A model generated the notes under the pieces. The model made no database searches. It saw only the letters and a list, made by a program, of their open reading frames with translations, and was not told the origin of the DNA. Shown here one piece after another: positions 1 through 11,669 of a DNA stretch of 64,000 nt (its first letter is position 1; every line of letters begins with the position of its first letter). The stretch is from assembly GCA_000934385.1 (NCBI GenBank), contig KN880444.1, forward strand, positions 124,001 through 188,000, in the 5' to 3' direction. Source of the stretch: Cylindrobasidium torrendii FP15055 ss-10 (taxonomy: Eukaryota > Basidiomycota > Agaricomycetes > Agaricales > Physalacriaceae). Position numbers and translations under genes: made by a program.

Positions 1-1555
1 CGACGATTCCAATAATATCTCACTGGATCAATGGATTTTCAACACGGAGGCACATCCATTACCTATCTTCTCTTGGAATGCAACAGAGAAAGAGAGCTAT
101 GGTATTCCACTGTGATGCGGCTATGGGGAGCATGTCTAGTAGCGTACTCGCAATTAATTGGGATATGGTACTAAATATCTAATGTTCACAAGTAAAAACT
201 GCATCGGGTATTATTGCAAACTACTCTGCATCTTGACCCGTAGTCATTGTGACTTGCGCGTTCCTGGTGCAATATTTTCATTATGGTATATAGATCCTCT
301 GTTAGATTCGACATTCCCTTTGAAATGTCAAGCCCCCATAATATGGCACAACCTCGTTTCGGAGGACCGTTCTGTACAACGCACAGCTAGACAAAAAAGC
401 CGCTGTCTCGCGAAGCAGCAGCGTTATCTCTTAATTGCTACTTTCGGTAAGTCTGCCGAGATGCCGCGGCACCACTCGCGGAGGCGATCACGATCAAGGG
501 ACAATACTGTCAAAGTACTGTCAAGCTCTCATCATCGTCCATTTCTGACCATTCTGATGCAAGAGATGCGTGTGTCCGAGAGAGTTCCTGCGGGGCTGAG
601 AAGAGCCGTACGTGGTCGGCATAACCCGCCTGTTCCAGAGGAGAGCCGCACGATAAATATCCTAAACCAGCGGGAGCGTACAATAACCCACCGACGACCA
701 TGGACATCATGTAAGCAGCGACGGGACCATTTTCTGTGATGCGCCCGCTCCTGAAGAGGCTTTCCGACGCCCGCCGTGCCCGCCGATGTCTCTGAAGTTG
801 GCCACGAGATGCTCACTGATCACCACTGACCCTATACACTCAACGACCTAATGCGTATCTGTTCTTGGTAGCGTCGAGCCTAGGTGAAGCCTAGATGTTC
901 TTCTTTTCTCACGAGAACACTGAACCTAAACTATTGGTCCATTAGGGGAAATCGGCGGCGGGCCGGTTCCCGTAGTATACAGCTGTATCTTCAACGAACG
1001 ACGGTCACCAGCAGTGAAAACTTTCGGGTCTCGACATACAAACAGCCTGTGTTTGAACAGAGTTGCACGTTAGCGACGGGCCGTGGTCGAAGGGATGATC
1101 GAGCAACCCCTTGGGCTACCGGCGGCAGGGTCTACCCAGCCGGCGGGTCTTCCTGGTGGGTGGCACAACGCCTACATGATGTTTAGACCGTGCCAGCGAC
1201 ATCCACAGGCTTGAAAACGATTTCTGCCACCCAATAAATCCATCCAGCTACACACAACATCAGTTCACAGGCTACAACCACCCCAATGCGAGCTCGGGCA
1301 AGTCCCTCCGCCGGATGCCAAGCGATTTTGAACGTAGTGTTGGGTCTCAGAACAAGTATCCCGGCCCCTGGTCGATCAATGGAGGTGTATCTGCGACCAA
1401 GGCCTCGATCCGGAAATGGAAGTCATCCTGGCCATTCCAAAAATGGGGCGCTCCCCGAGTCCGAGAAACTATAAGTAGTCCCTCCGTCCCTGGAGAGTAC
1501 CTCCGACTTTTGTCAAATTCCCCCAGTCATCCCCACATTCGCCTCTACTTCTACT
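1..1555. other. Left-edge region without a supported gene
   Basis: No open frame here carries a family signature I recognise. A minus-strand stretch between about 510 and 830 has a protein-like composition but no ATG, and I could not splice it into anything. The last ~100 bases are the 5' leader and promoter of the HMG-box gene, with pyrimidine-rich stretches just before its ATG. Confidence 0.5.
1470..1475 (+). promoter_or_regulatory. TATA-like element of the HMG-box gene
   Basis: TATAAG lies about 80 bp upstream of the ATG at 1556, a usual distance for a basidiomycete core promoter. Short motif, so chance occurrence is possible. Confidence 0.35.
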
Positions 1556-2623
1556 ATGACTTCCATCTGCAACGGTCCTCTTGGCTGGCAGCCAGACCAC
1601 GCCGGCGGCGATGATATTGCCTTCGACCACGACTACTCCATGCACTTTATCCTGGACGACGAGTCCGAGGATTCAACTGACAACGACCAACAATCCGACT
1701 CTTGTGGATCTCCCAGCACGGAGTCTACAAGCTCGGAGATGGACACCGTCCACATCCCGCGTCCATCCAATCCGTTTATTCTCTTCCGCAATGACTACAC
1801 ATCCAAGCACCAGCGCGGTGGCCCTAAGATTCGTCGCCGGACAGGTCCACCCGAGGAGTCTCTCTCGAAGCAAGCCGGGAAGGCCTGGCGCAAGCTCGAC
1901 GAGGCGGAGAAGCGCGTCTGGCGGGACAAGGCCGAAGTCGAGAAGCAACTACACAAGCAACGCTACCCTCACTATCGCTTCCGGCCAAACAAGCGCCCCG
2001 ACCATGCTCGTTCTGCTAGCAAAACGGCGAAGGAGAAGGTTCTTGGTGCTCATCGTCCCAAGCGTGCATCCCGCCCCAGCGCACTGTCGCGGTCTTCTAC
2101 TTCATCTTCCGTCCCGATGCCACCAGCCGAGCTTGTTTGCGACTTCAGCTCACCGGAGAGCACATTCGAGCTTCCCTACGCTGTTCATCCTGACGTTCTC
2201 CATTACGACGTATGTGATGCCGTGATCTTTCTCACTTCTACACACTTCTGACCATCGTCACAGTCATATGAGGCAGCGTCGCCTTCAGAATCATCTTCTT
2301 CAGCGTACACACACGACTTCCCCTCACCGCCATACCTCCCGTCTCCTGGAGCGCTCTCTCCTGAATGCGGCTTCGCTAATTCGAGCCTCGCAGGCTGGAA
2401 CGGAGAACCTGCTCTCCAGCCTACATATCCCGCCATGTCATGGAACACTGCCACCAACCCCGCGGACTTCATGGCGGCCGATTTCGACTACTTCGACCAT
2501 CTCCACGGCTGCCGTCCTGGGCCAGACGAGCTACCGGCCGAGGTGCAAATGCAATTGTTTGGTGGCGTCCGCGACCGATTTCCATTTGGTGCCCCTCAGG
2601 ATATCATCATTTCCTCTCACTGA
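1556..2623 (+). CDS. HMG-box transcription factor (MATA_HMG type)
   Basis: Two exons (1556-2209 and 2264-2623) joined by a 54 nt GT-AG intron in phase 0 give a 337-aa protein. Residues about 68-147 form an HMG box: it opens with IPRPSNPFILFRND and continues with KAWRKLDEAEKRVWRDKAE and YPHYRFRPNKRP, the pattern of the sequence-specific fungal MATA/SOX-like class rather than the abundant non-specific HMGB class. The N-terminus is acidic (Asp/Glu/Ser-rich, residues 15-63), as in an activation region, and the C-terminal ~120 residues are Ser/Pro-rich and unstructured. Expected to act in the nucleus as a DNA-binding regulator. HMG factors of this class control mating and development in fungi, but nothing nearby (no pheromone, receptor or homeodomain gene) identifies this as a mating-type locus. 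Confidence 0.88.
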
Positions 2624-3602
2624 TACGTCTCCTACCCTCCCTTAAATGTTATCATCGCTTCTACGCTTCTGTATACGGGTTAGTCCATTGCGCCACTCTA
2701 ATGTCAACACGAACTAACCTCCTCATCTCATAGGTACCTACACTCAGATTTCAAATTCCCGGACTTTCACACTCTGCGGTCTTTCCCCGCCTGTCCCACC
2801 TCCTAATACTACGTCCTCGTTGTGCCCTCTTTTGTATCCATGACCTACTATATGTCACTTTTAGACGGCGCTGCGCACCGTAATGGTTCTGATATGTAAC
2901 TGTATTTGCTAGCTGATTTGTACACCACCCTCAATTTTACACGTCTCTTTGATACACTCGCTTAACATTCTCTCAATTTTAGACGGTGGGAGCTGCTGTG
3001 GCCGGTTATTACCTCCGACGCGCAGTGAGACAACGACAAATATTCTGGACGGACCTGGAAAGCCTAAGTCTGAGATAGCTCCGTCCGGCGGAGTACTTGT
3101 GAGCACGTGTGTACTGAGCTGGGGATGCTGGAGTAGCATTGTTATCACGCGCGCGCTCCACTTGTTGCCTTACCCCGTTGTTCAGCTGTAACTGGAGTGC
3201 ATGAGACCATACCTTGAAGGGTCCAATAGTTCCATGGCACTCGACAATGGCAGCCTACCACAACAAATTCCGATCTGGAACCAACCCAACCCTGCAGATT
3301 AGCTGTTCGTTCACCTCACAATAATGGTGTGACAGCTTAGTTGAAAGCGTTCAACGTTCAGGTACGGCCCCCCGGTTTAAGTACAAGAACTTGACAAGTT
3401 GCAATTGAACACTCGGGCGGCATCTCCTTTGTCTGCCTTTTTTGGAACCAACCCCATTGGGCATAAGATCATCAGATTGGGAGCGTAAAGATAGTGCCCC
3501 AGAAAAAGTGACGTTTGAGCCATGAATATTCGTAAGAAACTATTTGATGGCCGCCGCCCCGCTTCGTCGAATGCACCACCATGTCTTGATGACCATCATC
3601 GT
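2624..3602. other. Intergenic, no gene seen
   Basis: This is the 3' side of both flanking genes, which converge. Only short frames without recognisable similarity or splice support occur. Confidence 0.6.
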
Positions 3603-4099
3603 TTACGAGTGGAAGAGGATGAGGTGAAGGTTGTAGGGCGCATCAGCACGTCCGCCGGATTTTCCGCCGGAAGAGCATCTGTTGGCGATATCGAGAAGGC
3701 CATTGCCAGCCTCGTTGCAGAGCATGCATCCAGGGAATTGGAGGGCACCTTGGGAGCAGATCCCAACTACACAATACCGTTGTCAGTATCAAGTGATGTT
3801 GAGCATAAACCGAACTGCGTACCACAAGCGGATCCAGTGCAGTACATCGTCGTGCAGAGCGATCCACCCTGGTTGTTTTGGCAGCACTCGGTGTGGCCGG
3901 GGTCGGCGTGCACGTCGATGTCGCGAATGTGCTGGGCGGCCCTGATGGCATCCGCGGTGGATGGGCTGCCGCCGCTCGTCTCGCACTGGACCGCGCGCTT
4001 CTGAAGATCCTCGTAGGTGAGGTTGCTAATGTCCGGGAGGGCAGAGGCGGCGCAGAAGGAGGCGACGGTGAGGACGAAGAGGGAGCGAAGGAGCTGCAT
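3603..4099 (-). CDS. Small secreted cysteine-rich protein
   Basis: Exons 4099-3811 and 3766-3603 with a 44 nt intron (GTTTAT donor, CTGAC branch site, TGTAG acceptor) give a 150-aa protein. I chose the ATG at 4099 rather than the in-frame one at 4141 because it puts a clean signal peptide first (MQLLRSLFVLTVASFCAASA). The mature part starts VQCETSGGSPSTADA, has many cysteines including a CC pair, and ends PYNLHLILFHS. A Cys/Gly-rich body with a Tyr-Asn-Leu beta-strand tail is a pattern I associate with secreted small Cys-rich proteins widespread in Agaricomycetes. Function unknown; a loose resemblance to KP4-like folds cannot be settled by eye. Single-copy here, with a good TATA box upstream. 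The C-terminal 54 residues appear only after splicing. Confidence 0.75.
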
Positions 4100-4769
4100 G
4101 ATTTTCTTGAGTAGAAGACTTGAGTGTGTGAGTGGTTGCACGTCTTTCCACGGAGTCGCAGACTGCTTTTATAAGTCCTGGTCGTACTATAGGAACATTT
4201 TTTACGACGTCTTAGTTCAGGCGAGATTCACCTCCGGGCCTCGTCAGACCGCTAAGACTCGCTTTACGGTCGCGGCCAGGACATGGATAATCATCCATCG
4301 CTGACAATCATCGACGGAACACGCTAAGCATCTGCGGGAGATTTTTTTTTCAAAATTTCGAACGATTTTCCCTCTTCTGACGGCACACATGACGGAAAAA
4401 GTTAGATAAAGATCCAGAGACATGTCGAGACATGCACTGCCCTCGAGTCAGGACGCTGTCGATGTGGTTTCTCGCGGTGCATAACGGCCGTTGTACTTGG
4501 CGCACAGCGAGGTAAACAGTTGTGCCATTCCCTCATGCCCTCCAACAGAGGGCAAGAATGTATGAACAAACTACTCAAGATTAAATGTCAAGTCACGGCT
4601 TTTCTACGGAGCGAGTGTTCAGCTAGACTCTCCCACATCGACCCGAGTATTACACAAAGGCAAGAACAAGTTTGATAACAGCTGAGTAATTGATATCGGC
4701 AACAACATGAGTTACAATGGATGGAAGAACGACTACATCAAGAGGCAGACACGGTGAGGCAACGACACA
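4100..4769. other. Promoter region of the secreted-protein gene and 3' side of RAE1
   Basis: No coding frame with support. It contains the TATA box of the secreted-protein gene and AT-rich runs. Confidence 0.5.
4167..4173 (-). promoter_or_regulatory. TATA box of the small secreted protein gene
   Basis: Read on the minus strand this is TATAAAA, about 70 bp before the ATG at 4099. Position and match to consensus are both good. Confidence 0.6.
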
Positions 4770-6239
4770 CTATTTTCTGTTCCTCTTTTTGACCTCGTCG
4801 TCCTTGCAAGCGTGGAGCATAATCTTGTTTGGGTGGCCTGGTGTCATGCCTGAATGTCCCTTGGACCAGTCATAAGAAACTGCGTAGGCGAATATGTTGC
4901 CGTTGTGGTTGAAGCCTGTACATGCGATGGGGCCAGCAGCGGCGTCGAAAGCTATACATCGTCAGTCAACGTTGGTATATGCACGAGGGAAGAGACCGAC
5001 ATTTCAGGCGGGTTCTCGCATCCTTGTCCCAGAAGTGGATTGTACCATCAGACCCTAAGCGAAAGGTTGGATGAGAGCAAAAATCATGTAAGGAGGCATA
5101 CCGCATGTAGAGAACGTGCCATGGACGGGATGGAAGGAGATGTCATTAACCGCAAAGACCAGGCCCTGATCCTTGGAGTTGGCGATGTTATCCTTGCGAT
5201 GGCATTTGAATGAGAAGTTGTTGCTAGAAAACACTGAGCACAGAGCAATAGAACCCAGGCCATGGCAAGCACATACGAAGAGTCTTTGTCTTCGACATAT
5301 CTGTGCGGGCGTTAGATTGAAGAAACCGGGAGGGACAATGGCCCTACTGGATAGCGACCCTTCCCTCGATGCTGCCTACAGCAAAACCTTGGTTTGGCGA
5401 TGCAGTGAAACAACTAGCCACACGGGTCTGCCACTTGAGAGGGGATTGTATGGTCTTGAAGCGATGCGACATATGCGTGAGCAGGAGCTAGATGCAACAG
5501 AATAACGTTATACCTTGTAGGGAGTCGTAGGATTCGTGAGGTTGAATATTTGGATGTGACGTTCAGCCGTGCCGACGACCATGAGAGGATACTGAACATC
5601 AAATGTATAGCAGCGTTCGGGAAGCGTAACACTGGCAATAGGCGCAGGGGCACGCAGGTCCCAATACTAGAATCACACGTCAAACTGGTGAAACCATGGT
5701 CAACGTTTTGTAGCTCACCTTGATTGTTTTGTCCCAACTACCAGTAGCGAGGATTCCCATGCCAGGCGCGTCCACCCATTTGACGGATTTGATTGGGGCA
5801 TCGTGTTGAGCGACCTGCGTTGTCTGCCCGGTAGTGACATCGAACATGCGCCCCGCGTTGTCAGCACCGCCAGAAATAATCTTATTGCCCTCCTGCCAGA
5901 TGCTGTTAGCTCTACGGCGCGCATTTTCTGTTGACCAAAGACGCACTTTGTTCCAGCAAACAGATAAAACAGGACCCTGATGTTGGTACATTGCTTTGCC
6001 CTGGGTTTGTCCATTGGCACCAACTTCATAGATTCTTACCTGAGGAACTTTAACCACGCGTCATTGAATGTATACATATATCCTACGCTGTTATCCCAAC
6101 TTCCTACAGCCAAGTAGTCTGCCACTCCTGAAAAGGCGAGGGAAGAAATAGAATCCGGCGGCGGGTCGGCGACCTCAATATCTTTGTCTGTGGCATTGGT
6201 TGCCGCCGGGGTTGACGTTGATGTCCCAAAGAACGACAT
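4770..6239 (-). CDS. RAE1: RAE1/Gle2 mRNA-export WD40 protein
   Basis: Nine exons (6239-6087, 6039-5947, 5892-5719, 5666-5514, 5454-5348, 5300-5277, 5223-5102, 5054-5001, 4951-4770) join in phase to a 353-aa WD40 propeller, the normal length for the family. All eight introns are 47-54 nt GT-AG. Diagnostic blocks: start MSFFGTS, LAVGSWDNSVRIYEV, NGQTQGKAMYQHQGPVLSV, KIISGGADNAGRMFDV, ILATGSWDKTIKYWDLR, RVAIQYVED, and the end SKGHSGMTPGHPNKIMLH followed by a basic tail. Rae1 binds the GLEBS segment of Nup98 at the nuclear pore for mRNA export, and is a paralogue of the checkpoint protein Bub3. The ATG at 6239 is the family start. It shares a 143 bp promoter with the F-box gene. Confidence 0.95.
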
Positions 6240-6382
6240 GTCGACGACGCGATGGACAAAGTCCTGGTCAAAATGGCGATGAGATGAAAGTTGAGGACAA
6301 AGGCTGAGGAAAGGCGTGACACAGTGTGACCGGCTCGTTCGGCTTCGCCACAAACAGGCTCGGATTATGATTACCAACGGCG
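6240..6382. promoter_or_regulatory. Shared divergent promoter RAE1 / F-box gene
   Basis: Only 143 bp separate the two ATGs, so both core promoters and leaders must fit or overlap here. I see no clear TATA box, as expected for housekeeping expression. Confidence 0.5.
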
Positions 6383-7933
6383 ATGGCCACCTCAATCATC
6401 TGTGCGTAGACGATATGTATATCCAGAACCAAATCAGCCTCACGGTCGAAATAAACAGCCCGTGAAGATGTGCTCCGTTCAACCGCCGACCGTATCACTG
6501 AGCTCGAGGCTCGTCAACAGCAGCTACTCCAGGAGGTGGCCAACGTCGACAGAGAGCTTGGCGTTACGCGAGCTCAACACAAGCAGGCTCTCAACGATGG
6601 GGCCCTCGTTTCCGCCTTCCCATTCGAAATTCTTGCATCCATTTTCCGCCATTGTCAAGGAAATTGGACTCCTCACCGACGGCCTGTTGAGCTCGACATT
6701 TCCCATGTCTCAAGCACTTGGCGCACAGTGGCTCTAGGGACAGCTCAACTTTGGACTTACATCCATGTCCATATGGCTGCAACGAAATATAATCAAAGTC
6801 CCACCATGATCACTCGGAAACTCGCCCTGCTGGCTATGTATCTTGAACGGTCCAGCCAAGCATCTCTCCGGATTCGCCTCGAAGCCAGTGGTAACTTCAT
6901 GTGGACAGAAGCTCTTGGCCAATGTGCCTCCCACCTCTGGCGATGCACAGAATTCTCTGTCTCGGCCAAATTCAATTTCTCCCCAATAGAGCCCATCCTG
7001 GAATGCCTTCGTAACTTGCGCGCCGAGCGTCTACGATACCTCTCCGTGCGCATATGCTACTATCCTCATACACCCCATCTTGTCGAGCAGTTTCTTTCGA
7101 CAAGCCCGGCCATTTTTACATTGGGCGCGCCGTCATTATGTTTCGCTCGTCTCGCAGGCGTGGCGGGACCTTTGCAGCCCCCGCTACAGAGTGTCACTAC
7201 TCTGTCCATCGACGGCACGAATATGACCGAGGTCTCTCTCGTGCAGCTGGGCGCCCTCCTGGAATCAGCGCCACAACTAGTCAACCTTTCGCTCACCCGA
7301 ATGGGTCTACTACAGCAACCTGGATCCATACCTCTGTCTTCATCACCTCTCTGCCTTCCGAATCTCCGCCATATCCGTATCTGCGGTGACCGAGACGAGA
7401 ACCAGGACAGGTCATACCAAATCCTACAACGTCTTCCCCTCGAGCACATCGAAACGCTTGTGTTACGCGAGATACCAGGCCTCGCAGACTGCACGTTCCC
7501 GCGGGTCCGAAGTCTTAGCGTTACCGATTGTTCGTTCCCCACAAACCAGCTAGAGCACACTGTCGATGCATTCCCAGCTCTCGTCAACCTTGACTGTGAC
7601 CTGGTTATCGTTACCCCACTGCTCATTCTATCCTGGGACGGCGATGAAACCAACCGTGACTTAGCCGTTGCTTTCTGGAGCAAAGTGGAGAGACTGAGCA
7701 TTCGCGAAATGGATGCGCGGCATGCGCGTCTACTCATTCGATGCGTCGAATCCAGGAAGCGCCGGGGAGTCCCAATCAAGTCCTTGGTCTTGGACACGCG
7801 AAGTCGGAAGGTCCTACGGACCGTGGGTCTGCTCGAAGAGTTGGAGGGGCACGTGCTGATAGAGGAGTACGACGACGAGTCATGGCCCGCGGGCGACGCC
7901 TTTCAAGACAATGATGATAGCTTCTGGGACTAA
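6383..7933 (+). CDS. F-box protein with N-terminal coiled coil
   Basis: The long open frame (to 7933) has no ATG at its 5' end. A 19 nt first exon (6383-6401, MATSIIS) joined over a 57 nt intron (donor GTGCGT, acceptor AACAG at 6458) supplies one in phase and gives 497 aa. Residues ~10-45 are a short coiled coil rich in Glu/Gln/Arg (ITELEARQQQLLQEVANVD). It is followed by an F-box (ALVSAFPFEILASIFRHC ... SHVSSTWRTVALGTAQLW) and an irregular leucine-rich region. This order is the standard one of the large Agaricomycete F-box family, which act as SCF ubiquitin-ligase substrate adaptors; the substrate cannot be guessed. The 3' part is acidic (DDESWPAGDAFQDNDDSFWD). Confidence 0.85.
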
Positions 7934-8076
7934 ATTGGACTAACTATGTGACTACTACTGGTAACAGAGATCTCTTGATTCATTTCAACGGCAAGGATAA
8001 GAGAAATGCATTACGAATTCAGGTGCAGCGGAGGGAATTAAAGTAACGGTAAACAATGAAAGGCGAATACTACAGC

Positions 8077-9998
8077 TCAGGCGATAACTAACTCTACAGT
8101 CGTCAAGCCTTCCACCTTCTGCGAGAGGCTCATCTCACTGTTATCACTGCCGCCCTTGAAACGCCACTTCTGCATAGTGGCTTTCTTCGAACTCAATTCC
8201 GTGAGGGACGACAGTTTCCAAAGGACGATGTCGAGCGTCGCCTTTTCCCCCACTTTGACTAGCAGCAATGTTAGAACTCGACCGCATACAGGTGGAATAG
8301 ATGACTGACCAACTTGTGAAGGCACTCCTGTAATTCCACTGACGTTTACTGTGAGCTCAATCTCTTTCGCTTCAGATGAAGGGTTGGCCTATCAGGAATG
8401 TGAGTCTCTAGCGTGCTAGACGATTGACTTGATGTGAATTACCTTGATGCGCGCCTCCCAACGATTGAAGCGCTCCATATCAGTGGTTTTCCCATCACCA
8501 ACAGCTTTGTCGAGACTCTTCCCGCCTTCAAGTTCAACGGACTTATCAGATAATATGGCTTGAAGTTCGGTAGCAGCGGTCTTGAGTGTGCTATGAGCCT
8601 CATCGTCATTCGTTTTTGCGCTCTTGATCTTCGTCAAGGCGGTCACAACATCCTCAACGGCTCTGTGCAAAAAATAAGCGGACAGGCTTATCGCATGCCA
8701 AATACATACTGCTTCACGTCATCGAGCGCAATGGAAGAGTCCTCAGCTTGTTTTTTGACCAGCTCGCGACATGCCTTGATCAACTCGAGTGCTTGGAGGA
8801 AGTAGGAAGGACGCATGTAGCTGAGAAGTTCCTTGAGACGCTTCACGTCGATACCCTCTGGGGTCAACTGAGAAAGCCAGGTGAGAAGTAAAAAATGATA
8901 ATAGCGTGTGGATGCGCACGTCTTTGAGAAGCTGAATCCACTTGTCCCATTCTTTCTTCAACTCGGCTTTGGACTCAGCGTCGGTTTTGACAACCAATTT
9001 AAGTAACCTGAAGAATGTTCAATTTTGCGCGAAGAATTTCAACAGCACGGGAATTCACGTTTCGGTAGGCTTCCACACTTTGTTTGAGCGAAGGTTGAGT
9101 GCTTGCGGGCTTTTTGGGTCGGTAGACTTGGTGGCCACCTCGGCGACGCCATTAGCGACTAATGCAATATTCGTGAGGTATGTGACCGCTTCCTATGAAG
9201 TCAATGTCAGTGTTACCCTAAGCCAAAGTTGGGAGCTCAGGATGATTACCTCGTCGCGGGCGTTTGCTTGTGTGAGAAGAGAATCTCGACTCTTCTTCAG
9301 CTCATCACGAAAGGTCTTGACTGTATTCCAAACCCGCGAGCCAAACAGGCGGGACGAGTCTTGCACTTTTGAACCAAACAACCGAATTAGTTCGTCCAGG
9401 AAAGTGTCGTCGTCGTGAATGCGAAGCGCTTTATGGTCTCTCTCAACGTCTTCCTTCTTCATTGCACCCTGACTTATGTATGACACCACTAGGACATGCA
9501 CTGAACGCGTTGTGTACTCACCGTGAACTTCTCGTCAGTGTACAAAGCGTGGTATGCCTCGTCGACGGTCTTCCGTTTCGCCTCCCAATTGTCGTTGATC
9601 CATGTGTCGAGGTTGAGTACGGCGGAGGTGGATTTCTCAAGGTAGTCTGCATCAAGAACTTCGACAGCAAGCTTGAGCAGGTAACTAGGAGGCAGTCAGA
9701 ACAAGGCGAAGGAGCGAGGGACGGTTGCGTACTCTTCCAGGGGATCGATTTGTTTGCTGTACGCCAGGAAGCTATCCCATACGTCCTCGGTGAGCGACTT
9801 GGTGATCAAGGCGCTGGTCTGGTTGCAGACATCGAGAGCACGAGAGATAGCCGTGCAGAGGGTGTGCGTGTTCCTAGAAACCTGGGCAGAAGCTACGCTA
9901 CTAGCAAGAATGCGAATGAGGCTTTCGATCATCTCCATCGCAGGGTAGTCCGATGGCTTGTCGAATTTGGTCAACGTATCCAAGAGTGATTGAGACAT
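8077..9998 (-). CDS. Conserved-looking hypothetical helical protein
   Basis: Nine exons (9998-9733, 9684-9522, 9468-9250, 9192-9059, 9007-8920, 8867-8710, 8662-8443, 8388-8310, 8258-8077) splice in phase into a 502-aa protein with consensus GT-AG junctions, which argues for a real gene. The first ~400 residues look all-helical and charged (WNTVKTFRDELKKSRDSLL, ELKKEWDKWIQLLKD). The last ~90 residues read as a beta-rich module (EIELTVNVSGITGVP, VKVGEKATLDIVLWKL). There is no signal peptide, membrane span or catalytic motif. I do not recognise the family. Neighbours give no functional hint. Confidence 0.72.
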
Positions 9999-11669
9999 GA
10001 TGGCCTATTCTGAGGGTGGCAGTGGTAGGGAGAGGGGAGGGAGTTCGAATGGTCCGTAGCTCTAAGTTGAGCGTTTATTTATCATGCGTACTGTGTGCAA
10101 ATGTGAAGGTGTGAAGAACAAGCGGTGTTGTTGCTGTAGAATAAAAGATGAGTTGTCAAACATGAGCGCCCGCAGTGGTACAGCACTTCTTCTGGAGTCC
10201 TCATGTGCCTTATCGCAACGGATTGACCGCTTTCAAGATTTGCATCGAAGAGTTAGAGTTTGTACTTCAGTTCTCGCCCGAATCACACAATGCCATTGCA
10301 CTCGATCGCTGCTAATCTTGGTAATCACTGACAGGCAGAACGCCACTGACCGGTATGCACGATGTTTGTGAGCTGTGCATCGCTGTTGAGCGGCCACACT
10401 ACTCCCCAATAATAGGCGTCTAACAATTCCTGAATCCCGATGGACGGAGCACGGCCCAACGTTGCGCGTATCGATGCGGAGTTATTCCACTTGAAGGCAA
10501 CTCCATCTGATAATATATGCAATGTGGCAAGCAAAAGTGTACCACATTACCTCCAGTTTCATGAGCGCCTGGTCTTTCCCGAAAATCGACGGTTTTACCA
10601 GGTGCAATGCTGTTGACGGTGCGCTAAAGGCGTGGCTGCCAAGTCCGCCCGTCCCCATAGGGAAAATTGTGAAAAACATCTTTACCTGGAGCATTGTGGC
10701 AGTAGCGCACAGATAACGGTTTTAGTAGTTGAATCTCTTCGTGCTGCTTGTATCCCTCGGGAAAAGAATAATGTCGACGAAGTTCCGACGCAAGTCTGTG
10801 CCCGGATCTGGGCCTGGAAGTGTCGAGTTAGGGAACATTTTCTATGTTCACTGGTCAGTAGCACGAGGCTACTAGAATACAGCAATGGTTTCAATTGCTG
10901 GTGATGTACTAGCCTGGTTAACCGGCCTTATAAATAAGGTGATGTACATATCGTACCGATCAAATTTCATGTCTTCCTTTACTTTGACCATCAAAAGCAT
11001 CACTCCAGTCTCCCGCCCTCAGCCTACTGTTTTGGAACAAGACTCCGAACTTCCAGAATCCAAGTTACATAAATCAGAGTTTGCATACGGCAACAAAGAA
11101 GCTCCTACAGGCAGGCTGCATTGATGTCCAGACCAAAGAAAACGGACCCAGACGTTCCGCCACACGCACGACGCCCGTCACGACTCACGAGGGCCCTTTG
11201 AACGCGCTAGGGGCGGGTCAATATCCTGCCTGAAGATGCCTCTATGAGGCTTGAGCAATTTCGAGCTCATCATATTTCTGAACGTTGAACGTTGAACTTC
11301 GAATCCCCATAGAGCACGTAAAGATTATTTGCAGCTAATACTGAACATATACTACAACCCCCTCGTTGATTCCAACCCATCTTGGCTACTTTTCTAGCCC
11401 GAAATGCTCCGCCTCGTAGAGGTGAATGTGCGAATAGGGAGCTGACTATTATAGAACGCGCCCGACTTCCACCGTTCCGTCCCCTACGGTCTAGTTGTTA
11501 TGGGCCCTCCCTTACCCGCAAGCCGCGACCTCGGAATATCGGAAACATCACCGCATGAGCTGGATGAACATCGAATACCCCACATCTGACTGGACGAACC
11601 AACGCAGTGTCATTCATAACATGGCCCTATATAAAGGATGGTTCGAGCTCCAGGTGGAAAGTATTGGCC
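9999..11669. other. Gene-free stretch of about 1.7 kb
   Basis: No frame here has a recognisable product or splice-supported extension. It holds the promoters of the flanking divergent genes. A short direct repeat of GAACGTT occurs near 11280-11295. Confidence 0.5.
11628..11635 (+). promoter_or_regulatory. TATA box close to the P450 start
   Basis: TATATAAA, a perfect match, sits only 35 bp before the ATG at 11670. That leaves almost no leader and makes the next in-frame ATG at 11703 a realistic alternative start. Confidence 0.5.

Noticed and set aside
158..739. 193-aa plus-strand open frame
   Set aside because: Composition is random-looking (many Arg/Ser/His), no family signature, no splice partner; overlaps another equally open frame on the other strand.
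510..830. Minus-strand stretch reading SEHLVANFRDIGGHGGRRKA and further on VVGGLLYAPAGLGYLSCG
   Set aside because: Protein-like in parts, but no ATG, no convincing intron linking the two frames, and no recognisable family.
7066..7797. 243-aa minus-strand frame
   Set aside because: Lies wholly inside the F-box gene on the other strand; Arg/Ser-rich antisense shadow.
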